Shown here one piece after another: positions 18,364 to 26,705 of a DNA stretch of 64,000 nucleotides (its first letter is position 1; every line of letters begins with the position of its first letter). Source of the DNA: Sphingobium sp. C100 (GTDB taxonomy: Bacteria > Pseudomonadota > Alphaproteobacteria > Sphingomonadales > Sphingomonadaceae). The notes beneath the pieces are model-generated. The model saw only the letters and a list, made by a program, of their open reading frames with translations. It made no database searches and was not told where the DNA came from. The stretch is taken from positions 33,055-97,054 of the forward strand of contig NZ_AYOY01000154.1 in the NCBI RefSeq assembly GCF_000508185.1. Reading direction: 5' to 3'. Both the position numbers and the translations under genes were made by a program.

Positions 18364-19187
18364 GTCTTATTCCCTTTTCCGGCGGCTGATGCGGGATAGA
18401 CTGCGGCGTTGCCCATCCAATCGCCATAAGGGACAGGAGCGATGCGGCAGAGATAGACTTCTTCTTCGGGCTGCGCCTCGACTGTAAAGCCGGCGGCGCG
18501 GAGCATGGCCTGGGAACAGGCCGCGTTCGGCGCCCACCAGTTGGTCCAGTCATCGGCGAACTTGCGCTCGATGAAATGCATTTTGGGATAGGCCGGGTTG
18601 TCGAAGAAGGTCGGCGGCCGCGTCGTGCCGGGCAGGTGAAAAGGATGATCTTCCGGCACCTGCAATATATCGGCCGATCCCTGCTGCATCGTCTGGAAGA
18701 GCATCAACTCGCCGGCGACATGTTCACGGATCAGGTCGAGCGCCAGCAGCGGGTGCCGCAGATGATAGAGCACCCCCATGAAAATCACGAGGTCGAAGCG
18801 GCGCCCCAACCGACCGACATCATAGACGGACAGTTTCTCGAACCGAATATCGGGAAAGCCCAGCGCATCCGCCGCGAAACGGGCCTGCGCCAGGTAGCGC
18901 TCATCGCTGTCGATGCCGATCACTTCAGCCGCGCCGCGCCGCTTCATCTCGATCGCATAAAATCCGGCGTTGCAACCGATATCCAGCACCGATTTGCCGC
19001 TCAGATCCTCCGGCAGTGCGTCGGCGAAGCGCGCATATTTGAACGCCGGATAATCCCCCAGGAAATGGTCGGGCGCGGTTTCCACGCCGGCGATGGTCAG
19101 ATTCTGAAACCAGGGGCCAAGCGCCTCTATCTCACGCCGTAGAGCGATCTCATCCTGTCGGGAGGAAACAGCTTTGGCTGTTTTCAT
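18360..19187 (-). CDS. Class I SAM-dependent methyltransferase (CmoB-like, TIGR04290-type)
   Basis: A 275-residue methyltransferase with motif I VLDIGCNAGFYA (67-78), acidic loop IGIDSDERYLAQA and post-motif segment DLVIFMGVLYHLRHPL. The overall layout resembles the CmoB tRNA-modifying family and, from memory, the TIGR04290 family that occurs beside glycosyltransferases and a glycosidase; the assignment was not checked by search. In this setting it probably methylates a sugar, cyclitol or carboxylate of the cluster product rather than tRNA. It overlaps the upstream phosphatase and the downstream glycosidase by four bases each. Confidence 0.85.
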   Translation of the reverse strand: MKTAKAVSSRQDEIALRREIEALGPWFQNLTIAGVETAPDHFLGDYPAFKYARFADALPEDLSGKSVLDIGCNAGFYAIEMKRRGAAEVIGIDSDERYLAQARFAADALGFPDIRFEKLSVYDVGRLGRRFDLVIFMGVLYHLRHPLLALDLIREHVAGELMLFQTMQQGSADILQVPEDHPFHLPGTTRPPTFFDNPAYPKMHFIERKFADDWTNWWAPNAACSQAMLRAAGFTVEAQPEEEVYLCRIAPVPYGDWMGNAAVYPASAAGKGNKT

Positions 19188-19810
19188 GCGGGCACCTCGT
19201 TGATGCGGATGATGCGGGCGTGGCCGTGGCCGATGTCCACTGTGCTGACGGAGCCGGGGTCTATGTCGAAGCGCAGCATGTTATCGAGGCTGAGACCCAG
19301 ATAATGGGCAATGACGCCGCGGATGATGTCGCAATGGGTGACGATCATTGCAGGCGCGATGCCCGGCACCTCGCCCGCTCGTTCCAGATGCGCTGTCACG
19401 CGGGTGACAGCATCGGCCATCTGCTCACCGCCCGGCGTGATGGCCGAAGCGCGACGGCTGTTCCATTCATGCCAGAGCGGATCTTCCTCCAACTCGGCGA
19501 AATCGCGCCCGTTCCAGGCGCCGAAATCGACCTCGTCAAGCGCGTTCACCGTCTCGACCGGCAACCCTTGCGCTTGCGCGATGATCGCCGCCGTCTCCTG
19601 TGTTCTCTTGCGCGGACTGGCTTGTACGGTGGAGGCATTGGCACGGGAGGCCCAATCCGCCAATTTGCGAGCTTGCAAAAGCCCGGCTTCGCTCAGGCGC
19701 GATTGCCCGGCTCGGCCGCTCAGCAATTGGCCGAACTCGTCATGGGCTCCATGCCGCACAAGATGAAAGCGGTTTACTGGCGCATCGTCTGAGTGATTTA
19801 GCATCAACAT
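19184..19810 (-). CDS. Histidine phosphatase (phosphoglycerate mutase-like) family protein
   Basis: A 208-residue phosphatase. The signature RHG is at residues 19-21 (HLVRHGAHDE), followed by QASPRKRTQETA, the catalytic acid region DEVDFGAWNG, and the second histidine in IVTHCDIIRG. It is first in the leftward arm. The phosphatase may remove phosphate from inositol phosphate made by the synthase in the same operon, since no IMPase-type enzyme is present, but the substrate is open. The start is ambiguous between ATGs at 19810 and 19804. The EcfG-like -10 lies only about 12 bases upstream, suggesting a leaderless or near-leaderless message. Confidence 0.85.
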   Translation of the reverse strand: MLMLNHSDDAPVNRFHLVRHGAHDEFGQLLSGRAGQSRLSEAGLLQARKLADWASRANASTVQASPRKRTQETAAIIAQAQGLPVETVNALDEVDFGAWNGRDFAELEEDPLWHEWNSRRASAITPGGEQMADAVTRVTAHLERAGEVPGIAPAMIVTHCDIIRGVIAHYLGLSLDNMLRFDIDPGSVSTVDIGHGHARIIRINEVPA

Positions 19811-19821
19811 AGAAGCTGCTT

Positions 19822-19846
19822 AACAGCAGTATGAGTTCAAGGTTCC
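19822..19846 (-). promoter_or_regulatory. EcfG-like promoter, leftward arm
   Basis: On the minus strand, GGAAC (19842-19846), 16 bases, then TGTT (19822-19825), against the general stress consensus GGAAC-N16/17-CGTT. The predicted transcription start would fall at or a few bases before the phosphatase ATG. Confidence 0.55.
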
Positions 19847-19921
19847 ATCTCGGACGCCGACAAGCAATTAATATTGAAAAAAATGCAGTTTAAAGCAGAA
19901 ATATGATAACATAAGTTTACG

Positions 19922-19947
19922 AGCCATAACATTTGTTATTTATGGCT
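19922..19947. repeat. Inverted repeat in the divergent control region
   Basis: AGCCATAA (19922-19929) and TTATGGCT (19940-19947) form a perfect 8-base inverted repeat around a 10-base loop. ATAAC and GTTAT inside it give an alternative 5-base pairing. It could be a regulator-binding dyad; no cognate regulator is evident. Confidence 0.45.
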
Positions 19948-20007
19948 AACCTAGTTATATTGTTTATTATATTGATAAATATCCTGATCATTTTACAATA
20001 GATGTCG

Positions 20008-20033
20008 GGAACATCAGAGTTGAAGAAGATGTT
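20008..20033 (+). promoter_or_regulatory. EcfG-like promoter, rightward arm
   Basis: GGAAC (20008-20012), 17 bases, then TGTT (20030-20033), matching the general stress promoter form with one mismatch in the -10. The first gene of the rightward arm starts 80 bases downstream, leaving a leader of about 70 bases. Confidence 0.5.
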
Positions 20034-20112
20034 TCTGCCCTCAACACCACAGCTGCCGCTCGCCGCCGTTGACGCCCTGTTCGGCTGTAGGCGCCATCCA
20101 TGAGGGAGTGCC

Positions 20113-21225
20113 ATGGAAAAGATACTCGTCACCGGCGGCGCCGGCTTCATCGGCCGTCAGGTCTGCCGGGAATTGCTCGGCAGGGGGCATGAGGTTCGCG
20201 TATTGGATAATCTGATCGAGCAAGTGCATGGCAACGGTGCACGACCGGCAGATTTTCCCGACGATGTCGAACTGATCCGCGGCGATATTCGAAATGGTCA
20301 TGCCGTGGAACGTGGCCTGAAAGGCATGGATGGAGTCATCCATCTGGCGGCCGAAGTTGGGGTCGGACAATCCATGTATGAAGTCGAGCGATATACGTCA
20401 GTGAATGACGTAGGCACGGCAGTATTGTTCGAACGTCTGATCGCGCAACCGGTACGGCGTGTGGTCACGGCGTCTTCCATGAGCATCTATGGCGAGGGAC
20501 TGTATCGGGATGCCGACGGCAATTTCATCCAAGATGCCGAACGCGGCGCCATCCGCGAAGGGCAGAAGTCGTGGGAGCCCACGGATGAGGCTGGACGTCC
20601 GTTAGAACCGGTCGCTACACCCGAATGGAAGCGGCCCAGCCTTGCCTCCATCTATGCGCTCAACAAATATGTACAGGAGCGCACGACGCATATTATGACG
20701 GCTCCCTATGGAATGGAAGGCGTGTGCCTGCGCCTGTTCAACGTCTATGGCCCAGGTCAGGCCCTTTCCAATCCCTATACGGGCGTGCTCGCCATCTTCG
20801 CCTCGCGACTGCTGAACGGGCAAAAGCCGATGATCTTCGAGGATGGTAAGCAGCGGCGCGATTTTGTTCATGTCACTGATGTGGCGCGAGCTTTTGTCGA
20901 TGCCCTCGAACTGCCGCAGGCAGCGGGCGGTACTTTCAACATCGGTTCGGGCAAGGATCGTTCGGTAACCGAAGTCGCCCAAGCGCTGGCCGGTGCCATG
21001 GGGAAGAACGATCTTGAACCCGAGGTCGTGGGCAAGGCACGAACGGGCGATATCCGCCACTGCTTCTGCGATACAACATTGGCTGCGCAAAAGCTGAATT
21101 TCAACGCCCGGCAGGATTTCAGCGAAGGCTTGGCGGAACTGGCCGAATGGGTGGGGCAGCAGACGGCCGACGATCGGGTCGGCAATGCCCGCGCTGAACT
21201 GGAAGCGCGGGGGCTGGTGGCATGA
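20113..21225 (+). CDS. NAD-dependent NDP-sugar epimerase (dTDP-L-rhamnose 4-epimerase-like)
   Basis: Extended short-chain dehydrogenase of 370 residues acting on a nucleotide sugar. The NAD motif GGAGFIG is at 8-14, the DIR segment follows, the serine of TASSMSIYGEG and the YALNK (YxxxK) pair form the active site, and RDFVHVTDVARA is typical of the epimerase group. The insertion after the serine (ADGNFIQDAERG...) resembles dTDP-L-rhamnose 4-epimerases and related WbiF-type enzymes. It opens the rightward arm and overlaps the next epimerase by four bases (ATGA). The exact sugar cannot be read from sequence. Confidence 0.88.
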   Translation: MEKILVTGGAGFIGRQVCRELLGRGHEVRVLDNLIEQVHGNGARPADFPDDVELIRGDIRNGHAVERGLKGMDGVIHLAAEVGVGQSMYEVERYTSVNDVGTAVLFERLIAQPVRRVVTASSMSIYGEGLYRDADGNFIQDAERGAIREGQKSWEPTDEAGRPLEPVATPEWKRPSLASIYALNKYVQERTTHIMTAPYGMEGVCLRLFNVYGPGQALSNPYTGVLAIFASRLLNGQKPMIFEDGKQRRDFVHVTDVARAFVDALELPQAAGGTFNIGSGKDRSVTEVAQALAGAMGKNDLEPEVVGKARTGDIRHCFCDTTLAAQKLNFNARQDFSEGLAELAEWVGQQTADDRVGNARAELEARGLVA

Positions 21226-22301
21226 CGGGCGCGGACACAAGACCGGTTCTCATCACCGGCGGAGCTGGTTTCATCGGCTGCAATATTGCGGACCGGCTGG
21301 CAGGCGAGGGGCATCGGGTCGTGATCTATGACGCACTGTCCCGGCCTGGCGTGGAACGGAACCTCCTATGGTTGAAGGAACGCCATGGGGACGGGATCAG
21401 ACCCCTGGTGGCTGACATCCGGGATGAGCAGGCCCTGCGAGCAGCGGTGATGGAAGCCAAGGCCGTCTTCCACATGGCGGCGCAGGTTGCCGTGACGACG
21501 AGCCTTGTCGATCCGCGCGCCGATTTCGCGATCAACGCCACGGGCACGCTGAACCTGCTTGAGGCCGTGCGCCATTGCGCATTTCCCCCGCCGCTGATTT
21601 TCGCATCTACCAACAAAGTCTATGGCGGTCTGGAAGACGTCGAATTCGCGCTGTCGAATGACGCCTATCAGCCCGCAGATGAGATGATGCGCGCCCATGG
21701 GATCAATGAACATCGGCCGCTCGATTTCCATACGCCCTATGGCTGTTCCAAGGGTGCGGCGGACCAATATGTGCTCGATTACGCGCGCAGCTATGATCTC
21801 CCGACCGCGCTATTGCGGATGAGCTGTATCTATGGCCGGCGGCAAATGGGAACAGAAGATCAGGGCTGGGTGGCCCATTTCCTGATCAGCGCGATCGAGG
21901 GGCGCACGATCACGCTCTATGGCGACGGTTGTCAGGTTCGGGACATACTCGACGTAGACGATGCGGTGGACGCCTATATTGCGCTCTGGCGCGACATGGA
22001 CGGGGTGCGCGGCCGTGCATTCAACCTGGGCGGCGGTGTCGAGAACGCTGTCAGCCTGCGACAGGTTATCGACCATATCGGTGCCTATCTCGGGCGAGCA
22101 GTTGATGTTCAAACAGCTGCCTGGCGGGCGGGGGACCAGCGTTATTTCGTCGCTGACAGCCGCGCCCTGAGCGAAGCGGTGACATTAAAGCCGCGCAAGC
22201 CATGGCGCCAAGGCGTGGCCGATCTCGCCGACTGGCTCATCGCGGAGCGGGACGGGGACGCTGCAGCCTCGCCGTTGCGCATGAAGGCGTCGGCGCTGTG
22301 A
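21222..22301 (+). CDS. NAD-dependent NDP-sugar epimerase (CDP-paratose 2-epimerase-like)
   Basis: A second extended SDR, 359 residues: GGAGFIG at the N-terminus, FHMAAQVAVTTSLVDP, serine/threonine of FASTNKVYGG, PYGCSKG (YxxxK) and the QVRDILDVDDAV segment. TNKVYG and the long insert before the catalytic tyrosine are characteristic of CDP-tyvelose/paratose 2-epimerases, although cytidine or other nucleotides are possible. Together with the preceding epimerase it suggests that the cluster makes an uncommon sugar donor. Its stop overlaps the GTG of the next gene. Confidence 0.87.
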   Translation: MTGADTRPVLITGGAGFIGCNIADRLAGEGHRVVIYDALSRPGVERNLLWLKERHGDGIRPLVADIRDEQALRAAVMEAKAVFHMAAQVAVTTSLVDPRADFAINATGTLNLLEAVRHCAFPPPLIFASTNKVYGGLEDVEFALSNDAYQPADEMMRAHGINEHRPLDFHTPYGCSKGAADQYVLDYARSYDLPTALLRMSCIYGRRQMGTEDQGWVAHFLISAIEGRTITLYGDGCQVRDILDVDDAVDAYIALWRDMDGVRGRAFNLGGGVENAVSLRQVIDHIGAYLGRAVDVQTAAWRAGDQRYFVADSRALSEAVTLKPRKPWRQGVADLADWLIAERDGDAAASPLRMKASAL

Positions 22302-23380
22302 GCGTTCATCGCCATCTGTTGCTGACTGCTGACGCCGTGGGCGGCGTTTGGCAATATTCGTTGGAGCTGGCGACGGCGCTGGCGCCGCTCGGCTATCGTG
22401 TGACGCTGGCGGTGTTGGGACCGGCGCCGGATGCAAAGCAGCGTGCCGCCGCAGCGGCGGTTCCGGGATTGGAGATCGTTGAAGCAGGGCTGGCGCTCGA
22501 CTGGGTTGCTGAGGATGCCGGATCTGTCACCTCGACAGAAATTCGGCTGGCTGAGTTGGCTGGCGATCTGAACACAGATCTCGTCCAACTTCACACCCCC
22601 GCGCTCGTTAGCCGGGGAGCATATCCCTGCCCTGTCGTCACGGTCATGCATAGCTGCGTTGCCAGTTGGTGGCGTACCGTCAAGGGCGGCGCGTTGCCAG
22701 TCGATTTCTCATGGCGCGCCGCTCTGGCGACCGAGGGCCTGCGGCGGTCGGCGTTGGTGGTGGCGCCCAGCGCTGCCTTCGGGCGGGAAGTGACCTTCAT
22801 CTATGGCGTGAGGCCCGTCACCGTCCACAATGGCCGCGACTTCACCATTCAGCCTTTCGCAATGCAGGACTATGCCTTCACCGCCGGCCGTTTATGGGAT
22901 GAGGGCAAGAATCTGCGTACACTTGACGCTGCGGCGAAGCGGATTGGCGTGCCGTTCAAGGCGGCCGGATCCCTGCAGTCACCGCACGGGGAGGCCATTT
23001 CGCTGCATCATCTCCATGCCTTGGGCTCGCTCGACGCGGACGCGATGGCGCGGCATCTGGGCTCCCGACCTGTCTTTGCGTCCTCCGCCTTGTATGAGCC
23101 ATTCGGTCTGGCGGTGCTGGAGGCAGCGTCAGCCGGTTGCGCTCTCATTCTGTCCGACATCCCGACATTTCATGAATTGTGGGAAGGGGCGGCGATGTTC
23201 GTCGATCCGCATGACGCAGACGGCTTCGCGCGCGCTATCGAAGACATGGTCGAGGATATTCCCGTCCGCGTCGCGGCGGGACAGCGCGCCGCAGACCGCG
23301 CCTGCGCCTACACCCGCGCGCGCATGGGCGCGCAGATGGCAGGCCTCTATGCCCAGATCCGTCAAAGGGACGCTGCATGA
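22298..23380 (+). CDS. GT4-like glycosyltransferase (GT-B fold)
   Basis: A 360-residue glycosyltransferase. I start it at GTG 22298, overlapping the upstream stop (GTGA); the frame is open further upstream but that part overlaps the epimerase. The N-terminus has DAVGGVWQYSLELATAL, a donor-site segment AGRLWDEGKNLRTLDAA, and the C-terminal EPFGLAVLEAASAGCALIL resembles the Ex7E motif of retaining GT4 enzymes. It would transfer a sugar from a nucleotide donor, perhaps onto an inositol acceptor as in other inositol glycosides. The donor and acceptor are inferred. Confidence 0.85.
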   Translation: MSVHRHLLLTADAVGGVWQYSLELATALAPLGYRVTLAVLGPAPDAKQRAAAAAVPGLEIVEAGLALDWVAEDAGSVTSTEIRLAELAGDLNTDLVQLHTPALVSRGAYPCPVVTVMHSCVASWWRTVKGGALPVDFSWRAALATEGLRRSALVVAPSAAFGREVTFIYGVRPVTVHNGRDFTIQPFAMQDYAFTAGRLWDEGKNLRTLDAAAKRIGVPFKAAGSLQSPHGEAISLHHLHALGSLDADAMARHLGSRPVFASSALYEPFGLAVLEAASAGCALILSDIPTFHELWEGAAMFVDPHDADGFARAIEDMVEDIPVRVAAGQRAADRACAYTRARMGAQMAGLYAQIRQRDAA

Positions 23381-24498
23381 ACATCGTCTATTTCACTCAC
23401 TCGCTGCTGTCCTGCTGGAACCATGGCAACGCGCATTTCCTGCGGGGCGTGCTGCGGGAGTTGGGGGCTGCCGGGCATGAGGTGCAGGCGTTCGAGCCCG
23501 AAGGAAATTGGAGCCTGACCAATTTGCTCGCGGATCATGGCGCCGAGGGGCTCACGGCGTTCCGGCAGGCTTATCCTGAATTGCGCACCCGCAGCTATGG
23601 GGCGAAGGATGACCTGCTGGAAATGGTCGATGGCGTGGATCTCGTTATCGTTCATGAGTGGAACGATCCTTCGCTCGTGGCCACGCTCGGTATGTTGCGG
23701 CGAGGCTACGGCCATTTCACTCTGCTGTTTCACGACACCCATCATCGCGCTGTGTCCGACCCCGATGCCATCCGAGCCTTTGACTTATCGGGCTATGATG
23801 GTGTTCTAGCTTTTGGCGAGGCCCTGTCCGACGTTTATCGCCGTCGGGGATGGGGGAAGCGGGTGTGGACCTGGCATGAGGCAGCAGACCTGCGCCATTT
23901 CCATCCACCGCAGCAGGAGGGTGAGCGCCAAGGGCTGGTGTGGATCGGCAATTGGGGTGATGGCGAGCGCACCGCCGAACTGCAGGACTATCTGCTTCAG
24001 CCTGCATCGGCCGCGGGCTTTCCGCTCGACATATATGGCGTGCGCTACCCGGTGGAGGCGATCGCCATGCTGCAACGCCATGGCGTAACCTATCATGGGT
24101 GGGCGCCGAACGCCTGCGCGCCAGATATTTTCGCGCGACATCTGGCGACCATTCACGTTCCCCGCCACTATTATACCCAGCTTCTGCCCGGTATCCCGAC
24201 TATCCGCATATTCGAGGCGCTGGCCTGCGGTATCCCCTTGGTGTCGGCGCCATGGGTAGACAGCGAGGCGCTGTTTCGCCCCGGAGAGGACTTCCTGTTC
24301 GCCCGGGACGGTGCCGAGATGACACGACATCTGAGGGCGCTTGCGGCCGATCCTAAGCTGCGGGCTTCATTGGTGCATAGCGGACTGGAAACGGTGCGAA
24401 GCCGCCATAGCTGCGCCCATCGGGCGCACGAACTACTCGATATTGTCGGCGCCCTTCGCCAGGACGCCGGCGCAGCTTCCATGGAGCCTGCCGCATGA
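23377..24498 (+). CDS. CgeB-like glycosyltransferase, first of three
   Basis: A 373-residue GT-B-like protein related to CgeB, the spore-coat glycosylation protein of Bacillus. N-terminal SLLSCWNHGNAHFLRGVLREL and C-terminal TIRIFEALACGIPLVSAPW with a following GEDFLFARDGAEM are shared with the next two genes. No signal peptide or membrane segment is visible, so it acts in the cytosol. It overlaps both neighbours by ATGA. Biochemical activity for this bacterial group is not known to me. Confidence 0.82.
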   Translation: MNIVYFTHSLLSCWNHGNAHFLRGVLRELGAAGHEVQAFEPEGNWSLTNLLADHGAEGLTAFRQAYPELRTRSYGAKDDLLEMVDGVDLVIVHEWNDPSLVATLGMLRRGYGHFTLLFHDTHHRAVSDPDAIRAFDLSGYDGVLAFGEALSDVYRRRGWGKRVWTWHEAADLRHFHPPQQEGERQGLVWIGNWGDGERTAELQDYLLQPASAAGFPLDIYGVRYPVEAIAMLQRHGVTYHGWAPNACAPDIFARHLATIHVPRHYYTQLLPGIPTIRIFEALACGIPLVSAPWVDSEALFRPGEDFLFARDGAEMTRHLRALAADPKLRASLVHSGLETVRSRHSCAHRAHELLDIVGALRQDAGAASMEPAA

Positions 24499-25601
24499 AA
24501 ATCGCATTTTACGGGTCCAGTTTGCTTTCGTCCTACTGGAACGGTGCCGCGACCTATTATCGCGGCATCCTGTGTGAGCTTGCCCGCCGCGGCCATGACA
24601 TAAGCTTCTACGAACCTGACGCATTTGATCGCCAACAGCATCGCGACATCGACCCGCCATCCTGGGCGCGGGTCATTGTCTATCCCGCCACGCCCGAAGG
24701 TCTGGCCAATGTCATCAAGGACGCCGCCCAAGCGGATGTTGTCGTGAAAGCGAGCGGGGTAGGCGTCTTCGACGATGAACTGATGGTCGGCGTGATGCAG
24801 CAGGCAAAGCCCGACGCCCTGCGTATCTTCTGGGATGTCGATGCCGCAGCGACCCTGGAAGAAATGCGCGCTGATTCGGGCCATGCGGTGCGCAAAATCT
24901 TGCCGCAGCTGGATCTGGTGTTGACCTACGGCGGCGGCGATCCGGTCGTGTCGGCTTACCGAGAGCTGGGCGCGAGAGACTGTGTGCCGGTCTATAATGC
25001 GTTGGACCCCGACAGCCACTTTCCGGTCGCACCCGATCCGCGTTTCACCTGTGATCTTGCATTTCTGGGCAACCGGCTACCCGACCGTGAGGCGAGAGTG
25101 GAGGAGTTCTTCCTCAAGCCAGCGGTCCTGCTCCCCGACCGGTCCTTCCTGATCGGGGGAAATGGGTGGGATAGCAAGCCCGTACCCGACAATGTCCGCA
25201 GCCATGGGCATGTTTACACTACCCAACATAATGGTTTCAATTGCACGCCACTCGCCGTCCTGAACGTTGCGCGCGAAAGCATGGCGCATATCGGCTTTTC
25301 TCCTGCTACGCGGGTGTTTGAGGCGGCCGGGGCGGCGGCATGTCTCATCACGGACGCATGGGAAGGCATCGAGCTATTTCTCACGCCGGGCGAGGAAGTC
25401 CTGGTCGCGCGCGATGGGCAGGACGTGGCGGATCATCTGGCCGCCCTGACGCCGGAGCGCGCGCGGGCAATCGGTCAAGCCGCGCGCGCGCGCGTCATTA
25501 TGGAGCATAGCTATGCGCTAAGAGGTGCGCAGGTCGATGCGATCCTGCGGGAGCAGCGGAATCGCGTGGTTCAACATCAGCATCATATGGAGGGCGCATG
25601 A
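24495..25601 (+). CDS. CgeB-like glycosyltransferase, second of three
   Basis: A 368-residue paralogue of the preceding gene. It begins KIAFYGSSLLSSYWNGAATYYRG, carries FLGNRLPDREARVEEFFLKPA at the start of the second domain and TRVFEAAGAAACLITDAW with TPGEEVLVARDG near the end. The N-terminal S-LL-S-WN-G-A-YRG pattern repeats in all three genes, which fits tandem duplication followed by divergence. Both ends overlap neighbours by four bases. Confidence 0.82.
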   Translation: MKIAFYGSSLLSSYWNGAATYYRGILCELARRGHDISFYEPDAFDRQQHRDIDPPSWARVIVYPATPEGLANVIKDAAQADVVVKASGVGVFDDELMVGVMQQAKPDALRIFWDVDAAATLEEMRADSGHAVRKILPQLDLVLTYGGGDPVVSAYRELGARDCVPVYNALDPDSHFPVAPDPRFTCDLAFLGNRLPDREARVEEFFLKPAVLLPDRSFLIGGNGWDSKPVPDNVRSHGHVYTTQHNGFNCTPLAVLNVARESMAHIGFSPATRVFEAAGAAACLITDAWEGIELFLTPGEEVLVARDGQDVADHLAALTPERARAIGQAARARVIMEHSYALRGAQVDAILREQRNRVVQHQHHMEGA

Positions 25602-26677
25602 AGCTTGTCGTCCTGGGCCTTAGCCTTTCCTCTTCTTGGGGAAACGGCCATGCAACGACCTATCGCGCGCTGCTGTCCGCCTTCGCCGCTCGCGGACACG
25701 ACATTCTGTTCCTCGAACGGGACATCCCCTGGTACGCGCGACAGCGTGACCTTCAGCAACCGGATTATTGCCGGCTGTCATTCTACGGCGACCTGACGGA
25801 GCTGGATACCTGGCGCGACGAAATTGCATCGGCAGATGCCGTGATTGTCGGGTCCTACGTACCGGACGGGATTGCAGTTGGTCACTATGTCCAGAGCGAG
25901 GCTCGCGGCGTTGTTGCCTTTTACGATATCGACACGCCGGTGACGTTGGCGCGCCTGAAGAACGGGGACTGTGACTATCTTTCCGAAAATCTGATTTCGG
26001 GCTACGACATTTATCTCTCCTTCACCGGCGGGCCTACGCTTGACCTGCTTGAGCAGCGTTACCGGTCGCCCATGGCGCGTGCGCTTTACTGTTCCGTCGA
26101 TCATTCCGCCTACCATCCTGTCGAGGGGCGCAAGCGGTGGGACATGTCTTATCTGGGCACTTATAGTGCCGATCGCCAGCCGACGTTGGAGCGGCTGCTG
26201 ATCGCGCTTGCGCGGCGAATGCCTGAAATGCGCTTCTGCGTTGCGGGTCCGCAATATCCTCCCGATATCGACTGGCCCGACAATGTCGAGCGGATCGACC
26301 ATTTGCCACCGGCCGAACATGCGGCTTTCTATTCCGCGTCCCGTTATACGCTCAATGTCACGCGCGCCGACATGATCATGGCGGGTTGGTCGCCATCGGT
26401 GCGCCTGTTCGAGGCCGCGGCTTGTGGCACCCCGATCATATCGGACATCTGGCCTGGCCTGCCGGACCTGCTTGCGCCCAATCGCGAAGTTCTGCTCGCC
26501 GACAAGGTCGAACAGATTTTTCTCTGGTTGCATGAAGACCGCTCAGCTGTCGGCTTGGCGGCGCGCGACAGGATATTGGCGGATCACACCGCCTTGGCGC
26601 GAGCGGCGCAGCTGGAGGAATATTTGCGGGGCGCGGCTGCGAAGGCGACGGTCTGCGGGACCATCGCAGCCGAATGA
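25598..26677 (+). CDS. CgeB-like glycosyltransferase, third of three
   Basis: A 359-residue paralogue. N-terminal LGLSLSSSWGNGHATTYRALL, middle MSYLGTYSADRQPTLERLL, and C-terminal SVRLFEAAACGTPIISDIW with APNREVLLADKVEQI line up with the other two copies. The third copy reads GNGHATTYR where the second reads WNGAATYYR. Three successive enzymes could build an oligosaccharide of three linkages. It is followed by a 28-base gap and the UDP-glucuronate decarboxylase-like gene. Confidence 0.82.
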   Translation: MKLVVLGLSLSSSWGNGHATTYRALLSAFAARGHDILFLERDIPWYARQRDLQQPDYCRLSFYGDLTELDTWRDEIASADAVIVGSYVPDGIAVGHYVQSEARGVVAFYDIDTPVTLARLKNGDCDYLSENLISGYDIYLSFTGGPTLDLLEQRYRSPMARALYCSVDHSAYHPVEGRKRWDMSYLGTYSADRQPTLERLLIALARRMPEMRFCVAGPQYPPDIDWPDNVERIDHLPPAEHAAFYSASRYTLNVTRADMIMAGWSPSVRLFEAAACGTPIISDIWPGLPDLLAPNREVLLADKVEQIFLWLHEDRSAVGLAARDRILADHTALARAAQLEEYLRGAAAKATVCGTIAAE

Positions 26678-26705
26678 CCATCAAGAATGGAAAGGATGGA
26701 AGCCG

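Larger units (their letters stand above)
19811..20112. promoter_or_regulatory. AT-rich bidirectional control region of the glycoconjugate cluster
   Basis: These 302 bases hold no convincing gene. The middle (about 19865-20010) is strikingly AT-rich against GC-rich surroundings and carries an 8-base inverted repeat with a 10-base loop (19922-19947). One EcfG-like promoter site lies at each end, pointing outward to the two arms. The composition suggests DNA that melts or bends easily or binds a nucleoid protein. Confidence 0.6.
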
